Shown piece by piece: positions 9,611-22,845 of a stretch of DNA of 64,000 bases. The notes beneath the pieces were generated by a model, which saw only the letters and a program-made list of their open reading frames with translations, searched no databases and was not told where the DNA came from. Both the position numbers and the translations under genes were made by a program. Where the stretch lies: NCBI RefSeq assembly GCF_001411805.1, contig NZ_CP007212.1, positions 2,976,001-3,040,000 on the forward strand, in the 5' to 3' direction. Origin of the DNA: Burkholderia plantarii (GTDB lineage Bacteria; Pseudomonadota; Gammaproteobacteria; Burkholderiales; Burkholderiaceae). How positions within the stretch are numbered: the stretch's first letter is position 1; each line of letters starts with the position of its first letter.

Positions 9611-10561
9611 GTGAGCGACCAGTTACAGAAATTCATGTTCAACACGGCGCCGGTGCGCGGCGAGATCGTCTCGCTGCGCAACACCTGGCAGGAAGTCCTG
9701 ACGCGCCGTGCCTATCCGGCGCCCGTGCGCAACGTGCTCGGCGAGATGATGGCCGCCTGCGCGCTGCTGTCCGCGAACCTGAAGTTCAACGGCACGCTCA
9801 TCATGCAGATCTACGGCGACGGTCCGGTGAAGATGCTGGTCGTGCAGTGCGGCTCGGACCTGTCGATCCGCGCCACCGCGAAGCTTTCCGAAGGCGCCGA
9901 GCAGACGCTCGGCGACGAGATGCCGTTCGCCGAACTCGTCAACGCGAGCGGCCACGGCCGCTGCGTGATCACGCTCGACCCGGCCGACAAGCAGCCGGGC
10001 CAGCAGCCCTACCAGGGCATCGTGCCACTCAGCGACCACGACGGCCCGCTCGAATCGGTCGCGCGCGTGCTCGAACACTACATGCACCACTCGGAGCAGC
10101 TCGACACGCGGCTCTGGCTCGCGGCCAACGGCGAGCGCGCGGTCGGCATGCTGCTGCAGAAGCTGCCCGGCGACGGCGGCATCGTGCCGCGCGCCGACGC
10201 ACCCGACGCCGACACCTGGGAACGCGTCTGCACGCTCGGCAGCACGCTGTCGTCGAAAGAGCTGCTCGAGGTGGAACCGGAGACGGTGTTCCGGCGTCTG
10301 TTCTGGCAGGAGAACGTGAGCCACTTCGAGCCGGCCGGCACGCGTTTCCAATGCACCTGCTCGCGCGAGAAGGTCGGCGGGATGCTGCGCATGCTGGGCC
10401 GCGAGGAAGTGGACAGCGTGATCGAGGAGCGCGGCCACGTCGAAATCCACTGCGAGTTCTGCAACCAGCGCTACGAGTTCGATCCGGTCGACGTCGAACA
10501 GCTGTTCGTGACGCCGGAACTCGGCGCCGGCGTCGCGCCGGCGAGCGAACAGCGCCACTGA
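9611..10561 (+). CDS. hslO: Hsp33 redox-regulated holdase chaperone
   Basis: A 316-residue Hsp33, a cytoplasmic holdase switched on by oxidation. The zinc-binding switch is seen as CTC (Cys248, Cys250) and CEFC (Cys281, Cys284) in the C-terminal region, the standard CxC-x27-32-CxxC layout. The N-terminal domain fits the family as well (for example the ERAVGMLLQKLPGD segment). GTG 9611 is the start and gives a normal N-terminus. It follows the gamma-carbonic-anhydrase gene and precedes a small lipoprotein gene by 34 bp, so the three may be cotranscribed. Confidence 0.96.
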   Translation: MSDQLQKFMFNTAPVRGEIVSLRNTWQEVLTRRAYPAPVRNVLGEMMAACALLSANLKFNGTLIMQIYGDGPVKMLVVQCGSDLSIRATAKLSEGAEQTLGDEMPFAELVNASGHGRCVITLDPADKQPGQQPYQGIVPLSDHDGPLESVARVLEHYMHHSEQLDTRLWLAANGERAVGMLLQKLPGDGGIVPRADAPDADTWERVCTLGSTLSSKELLEVEPETVFRRLFWQENVSHFEPAGTRFQCTCSREKVGGMLRMLGREEVDSVIEERGHVEIHCEFCNQRYEFDPVDVEQLFVTPELGAGVAPASEQRH

Positions 10562-10595
10562 GCAGCATGCGGCGCGCGCCGAAGGAGAAGCCAGC

Positions 10596-10979
10596 ATGAA
10601 GTCCAAGATCCGCTTTGTCCGCCATGGCGCCGTGCGCGCCATGGGCATGGTCCGGCCGTCGCTGGCCGCCGTCGCGCTCGCCGTGACGCTCGCCGGCTGC
10701 GTGGTGCCGCCCACCTCGACGGTGCTGAGCCGGCTGCCCGAGGGCCAGCCCGGCGCGGCGGCCGCGCCGGGCACGGTGCTCACGCCCGCCGAACGCAAGC
10801 GCTACGACGCGATCGACAAGCAGGTGCTGCGCGAGCAGAACGAAGCGATCGCGGCCGATGCGCTCGCACGCACCTATTACTACGCGCCCACGCCCGTCTA
10901 CTACGGTGGTTATTACGGCGGCTGGAATTCGGGCTGGGGCGCCGGCTACGGTTATCCCGGCTGGGGTTGGGGCTGGTGA
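10596..10979 (+). CDS. Small Gly/Tyr/Trp-rich lipoprotein of unknown function
   Basis: A 127-residue predicted lipoprotein. A long signal sequence with a basic N-region ends in the lipobox LAGC (Cys35). A short helical region (TPAERKRYDAIDKQVLREQN) follows, and the last 35 residues are a low-complexity tail of Tyr, Gly and Trp (YYGGYYGGWNSGWG...). The segment is a plausible surface or periplasmic adhesin-like tail, but nothing assigns a function. A Shine-Dalgarno GGAGAA precedes ATG 10596. The gene ends at a bidirectional terminator shared with ftsB. Confidence 0.8.
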   Translation: MKSKIRFVRHGAVRAMGMVRPSLAAVALAVTLAGCVVPPTSTVLSRLPEGQPGAAAAPGTVLTPAERKRYDAIDKQVLREQNEAIAADALARTYYYAPTPVYYGGYYGGWNSGWGAGYGYPGWGWGW

Positions 10980-11025
10980 GGCGCGCGGCCCGGCGGCGCG
11001 GGCTTCAGGCATCGATTCACGCATG

Positions 11026-11055
11026 AAAAACGCGACCCGTGGGTCGCGTTTTTTT
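11026..11055. terminator. Bidirectional intrinsic terminator between the lipoprotein gene and ftsB
   Basis: A 10-bp perfect stem (AACGCGACCC, 11029-11038, with GGGTCGCGTT, 11041-11050) has a 2-base loop, A-run on the left and T-run on the right. It would stop transcription from both convergent genes. Confidence 0.85.
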
Positions 11056-11073
11056 GATCCTGCCGGCTGGCGC

Positions 11074-11493
11074 TCAGTGCGCGGCGCCGTGGCCGTGGTG
11101 TCGCTCCGGCTTCGCCCGCGAGACGGGATTCGGCACGACCCGCACCGGCGAGCCGGTGGTATCTCCGTGGTTCGTCAGCGAGGCCGTGGAATTGTCGGCC
11201 GGCGTCGCGGACGCAGGCGAATTCGGCGAGACGAACTGCACGAACACCTCGCCGTCCTTGACCATCCCCATTTCGTAGCGCGCGCGCTCCTCGATGGCCG
11301 CCGTGCCGTTCTGCAGGTCCTGCACCTCGCCTGCGATCCGCTCGTTGCGCAGCTTCTCGTCGGCGTTCTTCTGCGTCTGGTCCAGCAGCTGCTGGCGCAA
11401 TTCGTGAACACGCAGCCAGCCGCCATGCCCCCACCACAGTGGGTACTGAATCAACACCAGCAAGGCGATCAGGACGACAGTGACAAGCCGCAT
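11074..11493 (-). CDS. ftsB: Cell division protein FtsB
   Basis: A small bitopic divisome protein that forms a complex with FtsL and FtsQ. The 139-residue product has a short cytoplasmic N-terminus, one transmembrane segment (about residues 4-21), and a periplasmic coiled coil (about 28-70) containing the conserved [17 protein letters not shown] block. The C-terminal 55 residues are Pro/Ser/Thr/His-rich and longer than the E. coli protein, which is about 103 residues. It lies 82 bp downstream of eno, the eno-ftsB order that is widespread in proteobacteria. Confidence 0.93.
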   Translation of the reverse strand: MRLVTVVLIALLVLIQYPLWWGHGGWLRVHELRQQLLDQTQKNADEKLRNERIAGEVQDLQNGTAAIEERARYEMGMVKDGEVFVQFVSPNSPASATPADNSTASLTNHGDTTGSPVRVVPNPVSRAKPERHHGHGAAH

Positions 11494-11575
11494 TTACAAG
11501 CCGCAGATATAAGAAGCGCCGCTTCACGACACACGCGAAGCGGCGACAAGGATGACAAGTCCGGATAGTAGCGCG

Positions 11576-12922
<1,347 letters not shown>

Positions 12923-12957
12923 CTACAGACGCCCGCACTCGCCGCCAAGTTCATGCA

Positions 12958-15778
<2,821 letters not shown>

Positions 15779-16591
15779 TCACGCGCCGCCTTGGGCCGTG
15801 CGCAGCGTATTCAGCATCCGCTGCAGGGCGCGGACCGTCTCGATCGGCCGCTCCATCGGGAACAGATGCGAGCCTTCGAGCCATTCGATGCGGCCGTGCG
15901 TGACGCGGCGCGTGGCGTCGAGGCCGACCTGCCGTACTTCGCGCGACCGCGTGCCGGCCAGGAATCCGACCGGCACCGGCGCGCCGTGGGCGAGCCGCGC
16001 GCCGAGCGTATGCGGCAGGGTCCGGTAGATCATGTATTCGATGTCGCGCTCGAACGCGAGGCGCCGCTCGCCCGACGGATCGACCTGCGGAATGCCGTAG
16101 TCGATGTAGTCGGCCAGCATGCGTTCGTCCCAGCGCGCGAAGGCCGGCTTCTCGTGGAAGTGCTTCCAGGCGGCGTCGCGGCTCGGCCAGTGGGTGCGCC
16201 GCGTGCGCGTGGCGGCGGCCGGCGAAAGCCGTTCGTCGAGCCCCGTCCACTGGCTCACGCGCAGCAGGCTGCTGCGCCAGCCCGCGATCACCGGCGAATC
16301 GAGCATCACCACGCCCTTCACCCACTGCGGCTTCTTCAGCGCCGCCATCAGCGACAGGTAACCGCCGAGCGAATGGCCGACCAGCCAGACCGGACGCGTG
16401 TACTGGCGGCCGACCTCGGCGAGCAGTTCCTCGACCAGATGCGGCCAGTCGCGCGTCACCGGATAGCGGCGGTCATGGCCGATCCGTTCGAGATGGCGGA
16501 TCTCGTAGTGATCGGCGAGTTCGGCGAACAGCGTCCGGTAGGTCGACGCGGGAAAGCCGTTCGCGTGCGAGAAATGGAGGATGTCCTTCAA
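15779..16591 (-). CDS. Alpha/beta hydrolase
   Basis: A 270-residue alpha/beta hydrolase. The nucleophile motif GHSLGG is preceded by RPVWLV and the N-terminus reads HFSHANGFPASTYR, a pattern shared by a group of serine hydrolases in beta-proteobacteria. The catalytic His is in EGSHLFPME. No ATG is available; the reading frame is open far upstream, but TTG 16591 is preceded by AGGAG 11 bases away, which decides the start. comEC lies upstream on the same strand, separated by 233 bp. No substrate can be inferred. Confidence 0.82.
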   Translation of the reverse strand: MKDILHFSHANGFPASTYRTLFAELADHYEIRHLERIGHDRRYPVTRDWPHLVEELLAEVGRQYTRPVWLVGHSLGGYLSLMAALKKPQWVKGVVMLDSPVIAGWRSSLLRVSQWTGLDERLSPAAATRTRRTHWPSRDAAWKHFHEKPAFARWDERMLADYIDYGIPQVDPSGERRLAFERDIEYMIYRTLPHTLGARLAHGAPVPVGFLAGTRSREVRQVGLDATRRVTHGRIEWLEGSHLFPMERPIETVRALQRMLNTLRTAQGGA

Positions 16592-16824
16592 GACGGCGGG
16601 GTCTCCTGTTTCCGTGGCCGTGCGCGTGGGGCCGCACGCGCCGTTGCCAGCGAGCATAGCGCGTCCCGGCGGCCCGGTCGCCGCATGGGCCGCCGATTCG
16701 CGCCGGATCCCATGCCCGGTTTTCGAAACGACCGGATAAGCGATTGATTTATATCGCTTCGCCGCCGCGGCGGACGCTTCGACGGTTCCCTCTACTCGGG
16801 TGCCGTCGCGGCCCGCGCGGCGCG

Positions 16825-19464
16825 TCAGCGTTCCATCCAGTAACGGCGATGCGTGGTTCGATAGCGCTCGATGCGCAGTTCGCCGCCTGCCTTCCCCTCC
16901 ATGCCGGTCTCGCCGAGCATCGTGCTGACCTCGCCGTCGCGGTCGCTGCGCGCGAGCGGGATGCCGCGCGCGACGAAGCGCGCCCAGACGGTCGGATGCG
17001 GATGCCCGAACGGGTTCGCGTAGCCGAGCGGGAACCACGCGCTGCGGGGCGCGACCGCGTCGACGAACGGCTCCGACGACGAGGTCCGGCTGCCGTGGTG
17101 CGGCACCACCAGCACGTCGGCCGAGAGATTCGCGCGAGCGCCGGCCAGCAGCGCCCGCTCGGCGCCGCGCTCGATGTCGCCGGTCAAGAGCGCCGCCTGG
17201 CCGCCGGCCGAGACGCGCAACACGCAGGACTGCGCGTTCGACGGCCCCGACCGCGGGCCGCCGCGCGGCCACAGCACCGCGAACGTGACGCCGTCCCAGC
17301 GCCAGCGCTGCCCGGCCGCGCAGACCAGACGGTCGCGCACGCCGCGTTCGCGCGCGAGCCGCCACAGGCCGTTGTCGCGCGGCAGGCCGCCGGTCAGCTG
17401 GCGCACCCGCAGCGCCTCGAGCACGGCGACCGCGCCGCCGGCGTGATCGGCGTCCGGATGGCTGATCATCAGCGTATCGAGCATGCGGATGCCGCGCGAG
17501 CGCAGGTATGGCACGACCACGCGCTCGCCCGCGTGCGTCGACTCGGCGCCGGGGCCGGCATCGAACACGAGTACGTGACGCGCGGTCTCGACCACCGCGG
17601 ACAGGCCCTGCCCGACGTCGAGCAGGGTCAGCCGGAACGCGCCGGGCGGCGGCGCCTGCGACGGCGGCAGCACGAACGGCAAACAGGCCAGCGGCGCCGC
17701 GCAGCGCAGCGGCCAGCCGCGCGGCATCAGCGCCCAGCCCGCGCCGACGCAGGCCGCCGCGAGCGCGGGCCAGCCCGGCGCCGGCATCCACAGCATCGTG
17801 CGCCCGTCCATGCCGGCCGCGTCAAAACCGGCGAACAGCACGGCGAGCAGCGCCCGCGCGGCATGGAACGCCAACGCGTCGAGCGGCGCCGGCAGGATCA
17901 TGCCGATCAGCACCAGCGGCGTGACGAGCGAACTCACCCAGGGGATCGCGATGGCGTTCGCCGGCGCGCCGCCGAGCGGAATCTGGCCGAACCAGACGAC
18001 CGTCAACGGCGCGAGCCCGAGCGTCACCGCATACTGGACGCGCGCGCCCTCGACGAGGCGATGGCCGGCGCGGCGCAGGCGTTCGAACAGCGCGCGCGTC
18101 CCGGCCCGCATGGCAGTGGCCGACGCCGGACGGGCGCGCGACGCGGCCGGTGTCGGTGCTGCCGGCCGCGTCGCCACATTCGCCGTTCCAGCCGCCCTCG
18201 CAGCACGCCTTGCACCCTTGGCCGCCCTTGCGTGCAGCGACGCTTCGCCGATGTCGTCGAGATCGGACTCGCCGCGGCGTGCCCGTCGCACCCGCCGCCC
18301 CGACACCGCGAACAGGATCACCCCCACCGCGCCGAACGACAGCCAGAGGCCCGGCGCGAGGACGGCCCACGGGTCCGCGATCAGCACGCAGCCTAGCGCG
18401 AACGCGAGCGTGGTGGACGGCGCGATGGTCCGTCCGCTCAAATAGGCGACGCAGGCCGCCGTCAGCATCCACCACGCGCGCTGCGCCGGCACGTTGAACC
18501 CGGCGAGCGCGGCATAGGCTCCCGCCGCGCAGACGGCCACGCAGGCCCCCGCGTACTGCGCCGGCAACACCAGCGGCAACGCGCGGCCGCGCAACGAGGC
18601 GCGCCGCCACAGCGCCGCCGCGAACCAGCCCGCGAGCCCGCCGACGAGGCTGATGTGCAGCCCCGAGATCGCGACCAGATGGCTCGTGCCGGTGGCGCGC
18701 AGCACTTGCCAGTCGGCGTCGGGGATGTCGTCCTGCGCGCCGATCGCGAGCGCGATGACGATCCCCGCATGCGGCGCGCCGCCGAGCACCGCGCGGATCC
18801 GCTCGCGCAGCGCGAAGCGCAGCCGGTCGACGGCCGCGCGCGGCGTATGTAGCCCCATATGCAACCGTGTATCGAGGCGCGTCGCGAGACGAGGCGCCGA
18901 CACATAGCCGAGCGCACGGATGCCGTTCGCGAGCCAGCCCGCCTCCGCGTCGCGCCCGCCCTGGTTTGCGTAGCCGTGCGGACGCTTCAGCCGCACCGTC
19001 AGGCGCCAGCGCTCGCCGGGCCGCATCACGGGCGGCGCCGGCTGCCGGCCGCGCGCGATCCACGACAGGCGCAGCCGCGCCGGAAACCGCGCGAGCCCGG
19101 CATCGTTGCCGTCGACGTCAAGCAGGAAGCGCAGGCCCGTTTCATCGCGCGCCGGCAGGCCATGCACGACGCCGGTCACGACGATGTCGCGCCGCTCCCA
19201 TTCGAGCGGCAGCGAATCGGCGAGCCGCCAGTGCGCGCGCACGGCGGCATACGTGAACCCGACCAGCACCGCGAGCACCAGCATCGCCGCACCTGCGGCC
19301 CACCGCATCGTGCGCCGGCCTGCGGCGCGCCGCCAGCGCCACGACGCGGCGGCCAGCACCGCGCAGGCCGCCGCCACGGCCGTCATCCCGAACGCATCCG
19401 GCAGCACGGCCTGCCGCTGCAACAGCACGACGCCGAGCGCGAACGCGAACCAGCCTTCCCGCAT
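16825..19464 (-). CDS. comEC: DNA internalisation competence protein ComEC/Rec2
   Basis: Inner-membrane channel that takes up transforming DNA. The 879-residue protein has an N-terminal DUF4131-like region, the competence domain with GTSHLVAISGLHISLVGG (about 265-282), many transmembrane segments, and a C-terminal MBL-fold domain beginning LLDVGQGLSAVVE with HPDADH as metal motif. An Arg/Ala-rich hydrophilic insertion of about 70 residues splits the competence domain (DNA about 18060-18310). The presence of comEC suggests the strain could be naturally transformable, but other competence genes are not in the window. Start ATG 19464. Confidence 0.93.
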   Translation of the reverse strand: MREGWFAFALGVVLLQRQAVLPDAFGMTAVAAACAVLAAASWRWRRAAGRRTMRWAAGAAMLVLAVLVGFTYAAVRAHWRLADSLPLEWERRDIVVTGVVHGLPARDETGLRFLLDVDGNDAGLARFPARLRLSWIARGRQPAPPVMRPGERWRLTVRLKRPHGYANQGGRDAEAGWLANGIRALGYVSAPRLATRLDTRLHMGLHTPRAAVDRLRFALRERIRAVLGGAPHAGIVIALAIGAQDDIPDADWQVLRATGTSHLVAISGLHISLVGGLAGWFAAALWRRASLRGRALPLVLPAQYAGACVAVCAAGAYAALAGFNVPAQRAWWMLTAACVAYLSGRTIAPSTTLAFALGCVLIADPWAVLAPGLWLSFGAVGVILFAVSGRRVRRARRGESDLDDIGEASLHARAAKGARRAARAAGTANVATRPAAPTPAASRARPASATAMRAGTRALFERLRRAGHRLVEGARVQYAVTLGLAPLTVVWFGQIPLGGAPANAIAIPWVSSLVTPLVLIGMILPAPLDALAFHAARALLAVLFAGFDAAGMDGRTMLWMPAPGWPALAAACVGAGWALMPRGWPLRCAAPLACLPFVLPPSQAPPPGAFRLTLLDVGQGLSAVVETARHVLVFDAGPGAESTHAGERVVVPYLRSRGIRMLDTLMISHPDADHAGGAVAVLEALRVRQLTGGLPRDNGLWRLARERGVRDRLVCAAGQRWRWDGVTFAVLWPRGGPRSGPSNAQSCVLRVSAGGQAALLTGDIERGAERALLAGARANLSADVLVVPHHGSRTSSSEPFVDAVAPRSAWFPLGYANPFGHPHPTVWARFVARGIPLARSDRDGEVSTMLGETGMEGKAGGELRIERYRTTHRRYWMER

Positions 19465-19709
19465 CGCGCCTCCCGTCCCGCGCGCCGCGACGGCGACGCA
19501 TCGTGCGAACCATTATGCAGACGATCGAACGCGCAGGGCCGGCATCGCCCACGCGCTAGCCGAACGGGATAGCGATCGACAGCGTAGTGCGGCGGCGCCG
19601 CCGCATCGCGCAAGCGTGCAACGACGCAACGCGCGAAACAGGAAGAATCAGGGAGGAGGAGGAAGAAAGCAGGAACAGCCCGGCAAGCGCCCTACACCGC
19701 GCGCCGCAC

Positions 19710-20498
19710 TCAGTCCGGCACGCCGCCCAGACGCGGCAGCGCCGCATGCGCGTTCGCCGAGGTCGCGCGCGCGATCGCCTCGGCCTCGCTGCCGCGCAGC
19801 GCGGCGATCGTCTCGCCGATGCGCGGCACCTGATCGGGCGTGTTGCGCTGCTTGTAGCGCCACTCGGGAGCGATGTCGGGCGCATCGGTCTCCATCACCA
19901 GCGCCTCCAGCGGCAGCTGTTCCGCGAGCCGCCGGATCTGCCGCGCGCGCTCGAACGTCACGTTGCCGCCGAAGCCGAGATGCAGCCCGTGCGCGATGAA
20001 CGCCTCGGCCTGCTGGAAGCTGCCGTTGAACGCGTGCGCGATGCCGCGCTGCACGCCGAAGCGGCGCAGCCCGGCCAGCACGCGGTCCTGCGACTTGCGC
20101 ACATGGCAGAGCACCGGCAGGTCGAACTCGCGCGCGAGCTTCAGCTGCTCGTAATAGAAATGTTCCTGGCGCGGATTGTCGAGCCCGTCGACGAAGTAAT
20201 CGAGGCCGATCTCGCCGATCGCGACGAAGCGCGGATCGTCGAGGCTCGCCTCGATCTCCATACGCAGCCGGTCGAGATCCTCGTCGCGCGCGGCGGGCGT
20301 GAACAGCGGATGGATGCCGAGCGCGTAGCTGCCGCCAGCGGTGCGATGCGCGAGTTCGCGCACCACCTCGAAATTGCCGCGCCCGACGCTCGGGATCACG
20401 ATGCCCGACACGCCCGCCGCCCGCGCCGCGCCCGCCACCGCGTCGCGGTCGGCGTCGAATTCACCGGCGTCGAGATGGCAGTGCGTATCGATCCACAT
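19710..20498 (-). CDS. tatD: TatD family metal-dependent hydrolase (DNase)
   Basis: A 262-residue TIM-barrel metal-dependent hydrolase of the TatD/YcfH/YjjV group. The N-terminal metal motif is DTHCHLD (residues 4-10), followed by EIGLDYF, CHVRKSQD, and the C-terminal ETDAPDIAP. TatD enzymes act as 3'-5' exonucleases on DNA and RNA in repair or RNA surveillance; YcfH-like members are less studied. It lies 4 bp downstream of lolD, a linkage also seen in E. coli around holB-ycfH. Start ATG 20498. Confidence 0.9.
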   Translation of the reverse strand: MWIDTHCHLDAGEFDADRDAVAGAARAAGVSGIVIPSVGRGNFEVVRELAHRTAGGSYALGIHPLFTPAARDEDLDRLRMEIEASLDDPRFVAIGEIGLDYFVDGLDNPRQEHFYYEQLKLAREFDLPVLCHVRKSQDRVLAGLRRFGVQRGIAHAFNGSFQQAEAFIAHGLHLGFGGNVTFERARQIRRLAEQLPLEALVMETDAPDIAPEWRYKQRNTPDQVPRIGETIAALRGSEAEAIARATSANAHAALPRLGGVPD

Positions 20499-20502
20499 GG
20501 CC

Positions 20503-21252
20503 TCAGGCCGGCACGGCCGGCTCCTCGTGCAGCACGCCGTCGCGCAGCCGCAGGATGCGGTCGCAGCGCGCCGCCAGCTCCGGATCGTGCGTGACGATCA
20601 CGAAGCTCGTGTCGAGCGTGCGCGACAGTTCGAGCATCAGGTTGAACACGTGATCGGCGGTGCTGCCGTCGAGGTTGCCGGTCGGCTCGTCGGCCAGCAC
20701 GCAGGCCGGCTTCGTGACGAGCGCGCGCGCCACCGCCACGCGCTGCCGCTCGCCGCCAGACAGTTCACCGGGACGATGCTTCGCGCGATGGCCGAGGCCC
20801 ACGCGCTCGAGCATGTCCTGCGCGTGATGACGCGCCTCGGCCGTGGTCAACCGGCGGATCCGCAACGGCATCGCGACGTTGTCGAGCGCCGAGAATTCCG
20901 GCAGCAGATGATGGAACTGATAGACGAAGCCGAGCGCGCGATTGCGCAGCTCGTTGCGCTCGCGCTCGGCGAGTCGCGTGAACGGCTTGCCGAGCAGCGA
21001 CACCTCGCCCGTGCCCGGCTCGTCGAGCCCGCCCAGCACGTGCAGCAGCGTGCTCTTGCCGGAGCCCGAGGCGCCCACGATCGCGAGCTTCTCGCCGCGA
21101 TGCACGGTGACCGAGGCGCTCGCCAGCACGCGCACGTCGAGCCCGCCCTGGCCGAACGACTTGGTGATGCCGCTTGCCTCGAGCACGACTTCGCGCGCGC
21201 CGGGCCGATGGTTGTTCTGGTTCATTGCCTGTTCCACGATTCGGTCATTCAT
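20503..21252 (-). CDS. lolD: Lipoprotein-releasing ABC transporter ATP-binding protein
   Basis: ATPase that powers extraction of lipoproteins from the inner membrane for LolA. The 249-residue protein has Walker [10 protein letters not shown], the ABC signature [15 protein letters not shown] and Walker [11 protein letters not shown]. Its 5' end overlaps the upstream permease gene by 8 bases, so the two are translationally linked. ATG 21252 (MNDRIVEQ) is used; ATG 21225 is an alternative that removes an N-terminal nine residues. Confidence 0.95.
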   Translation of the reverse strand: MNDRIVEQAMNQNNHRPGAREVVLEASGITKSFGQGGLDVRVLASASVTVHRGEKLAIVGASGSGKSTLLHVLGGLDEPGTGEVSLLGKPFTRLAERERNELRNRALGFVYQFHHLLPEFSALDNVAMPLRIRRLTTAEARHHAQDMLERVGLGHRAKHRPGELSGGERQRVAVARALVTKPACVLADEPTGNLDGSTADHVFNLMLELSRTLDTSFVIVTHDPELAARCDRILRLRDGVLHEEPAVPA

Positions 21253-22498
21253 AGCGCAGCGCCTCGGCCGGACGCACCTTCGCGGCGCGCCAGCTCGGAT
21301 AGAGCGTGGCCACGGCCGACAGCGCGAACGCGATCACGCCGATCCGGATCACGTCGCCCGCGACGAGTTCCGACGGCAGCTCGCTGATGAAGTAGACCGA
21401 CGGCGGCAGGAACTGCACGCCGAACGCATGCTCGACCATCGGGATCAGCCACGGGATGCTCCAGGCGATCAGGCTGCCGAGCGCGACGCCCGAGAGCGTG
21501 CCGATGAAGCCCACCGTCACGCCCTGCACCACGAAGATCTTCATGATCGAACCCGGCTGCGCGCCGAGCGTGCGCAGGATCGCGATGTCGGCCTGCTTGT
21601 TGGTGACCGTCATCACCAGCGACGAGACGAGATTGAACGCGGCCACCGCGATGATCAGCGTCAGGATGATGAACATCATGCGCTTCTCGATCTTCACGGC
21701 CGAGAACCAGGTCTTGTTCTGCTGGGTCCAGTCGCGGATGTAGAGCTCGCCCGACAGCGAATGCGAGAGCTCCACCGCCACCTGCGGCGCGCGCTGCATG
21801 TCCTTCAGGCGCAGCCGCACACCGGTCGGCGCGGGCAGGCGGAACAGCGTCTGCGCGTCCTGGATGTCGATCATCGCGAGCGTGCTGTCGTATTCGTAAT
21901 GCCCCGACTCGAATATGCCCACCACCGTGAACTGCTTCAGGCGCGGCAGCATGCCGGCCGGCGTGATGGTGCCTTCGGGCGCGACCAGCGTGACCTTGTC
22001 GCCGACCGTCACGCCGAGATTGCTGGCGAGCGCGGTGCCGAGCACGATGCCGAAGCCGCCCGGCTGCAGCGCCGCGAGCGAACCGGCCCGCATGTCCTTG
22101 CCGACGTCCGACACCTGCGGTTCGAGCGTGGGCTCGACGCCGCGCAGCAGCACGCCACTCACGGCGTCCTGGCGCGTCAGCAACGCCTGTGCCTCGACGT
22201 AGGGCGCGCTGCCGATCACCTCGGGATTGCGGCGCGCTTCGCTGGCGGTCAGCTGCCAGTCCGGCATCGAGCCGGTCGGCGAGAAGATCTCGACGTGCGC
22301 GAGCACCGACAGCATGCGGTCGCGCACCTGGGTCTGGAAGCCGTTCATCACCGACAGCACGACGATCAGCGCCGCGACGCCGAGCGCGATGCCGAGCATC
22401 GACACGGCCGCGATGAACGAGATGAAACCGTTGCCGGTCGTGCGTTTGCCGGCACGCGTATAGCGCCAGCCGATCTGCCATTCATACGGGAGTTTCAA
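21245..22498 (-). CDS. lolC: Lipoprotein-releasing ABC transporter permease (LolC/LolE-type)
   Basis: A 417-residue MacB/FtsX-type permease with an N-terminal transmembrane helix ([20 protein letters not shown]), a large periplasmic domain and three C-terminal transmembrane segments. It recognises lipoproteins and hands them to LolA. No ATG gives the family N-terminus; TTG 22498 does ([17 protein letters not shown]) and has AAAGGA 5-8 bases upstream. Only one permease gene is present in the operon, while E. coli has lolC and lolE, so this may form a homodimer (LolF-like) or pair with a distant gene. Confidence 0.92.
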   Translation of the reverse strand: MKLPYEWQIGWRYTRAGKRTTGNGFISFIAAVSMLGIALGVAALIVVLSVMNGFQTQVRDRMLSVLAHVEIFSPTGSMPDWQLTASEARRNPEVIGSAPYVEAQALLTRQDAVSGVLLRGVEPTLEPQVSDVGKDMRAGSLAALQPGGFGIVLGTALASNLGVTVGDKVTLVAPEGTITPAGMLPRLKQFTVVGIFESGHYEYDSTLAMIDIQDAQTLFRLPAPTGVRLRLKDMQRAPQVAVELSHSLSGELYIRDWTQQNKTWFSAVKIEKRMMFIILTLIIAVAAFNLVSSLVMTVTNKQADIAILRTLGAQPGSIMKIFVVQGVTVGFIGTLSGVALGSLIAWSIPWLIPMVEHAFGVQFLPPSVYFISELPSELVAGDVIRIGVIAFALSAVATLYPSWRAAKVRPAEALRYE

Positions 22499-22845
22499 GC
22501 GGGTCCTTTTCACTGGTTGCGGCGGCCGCGGAAGGCCGGCGGCGCGTTCCGGCACGCGGCGATGCGCCGGGGCGGCACCGGCACGCGGCATCACCGATCA
22601 CGCGCGAAGTTTGCCACACATTGCTTAACCATCCCTGAAAAAGCGCCGGGTCGGCGAGGCGCATCGGACGCGCGCCGATACGCCGGACAGAAGACCGGAC
22701 GTCAGGCCGGATGTCGGGCCGGGCAGCGCGCCGCCGCGCCGCGACCGGCGGCCGTTCCCGCCTGTCCTCCGGTGCCGCGCCGTGGATGCGCGGCGCGCGA
22801 TCGGAGCCGCCCGAACCAGCCGTTTGGCCTACAATGCGCACCATC
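22499..22845. other. Divergent promoter region between lolC and the RpfE-type gene
   Basis: 347 bp with no credible gene. It holds a degenerate run of four 12-bp units at 22682-22729 (GCCGGACAGAAG, ACCGGACGTCAG and two more), and a -10-like TACAAT at 22830-22835 just before the plus-strand gene. The sequence is otherwise GC-rich. Confidence 0.5.
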
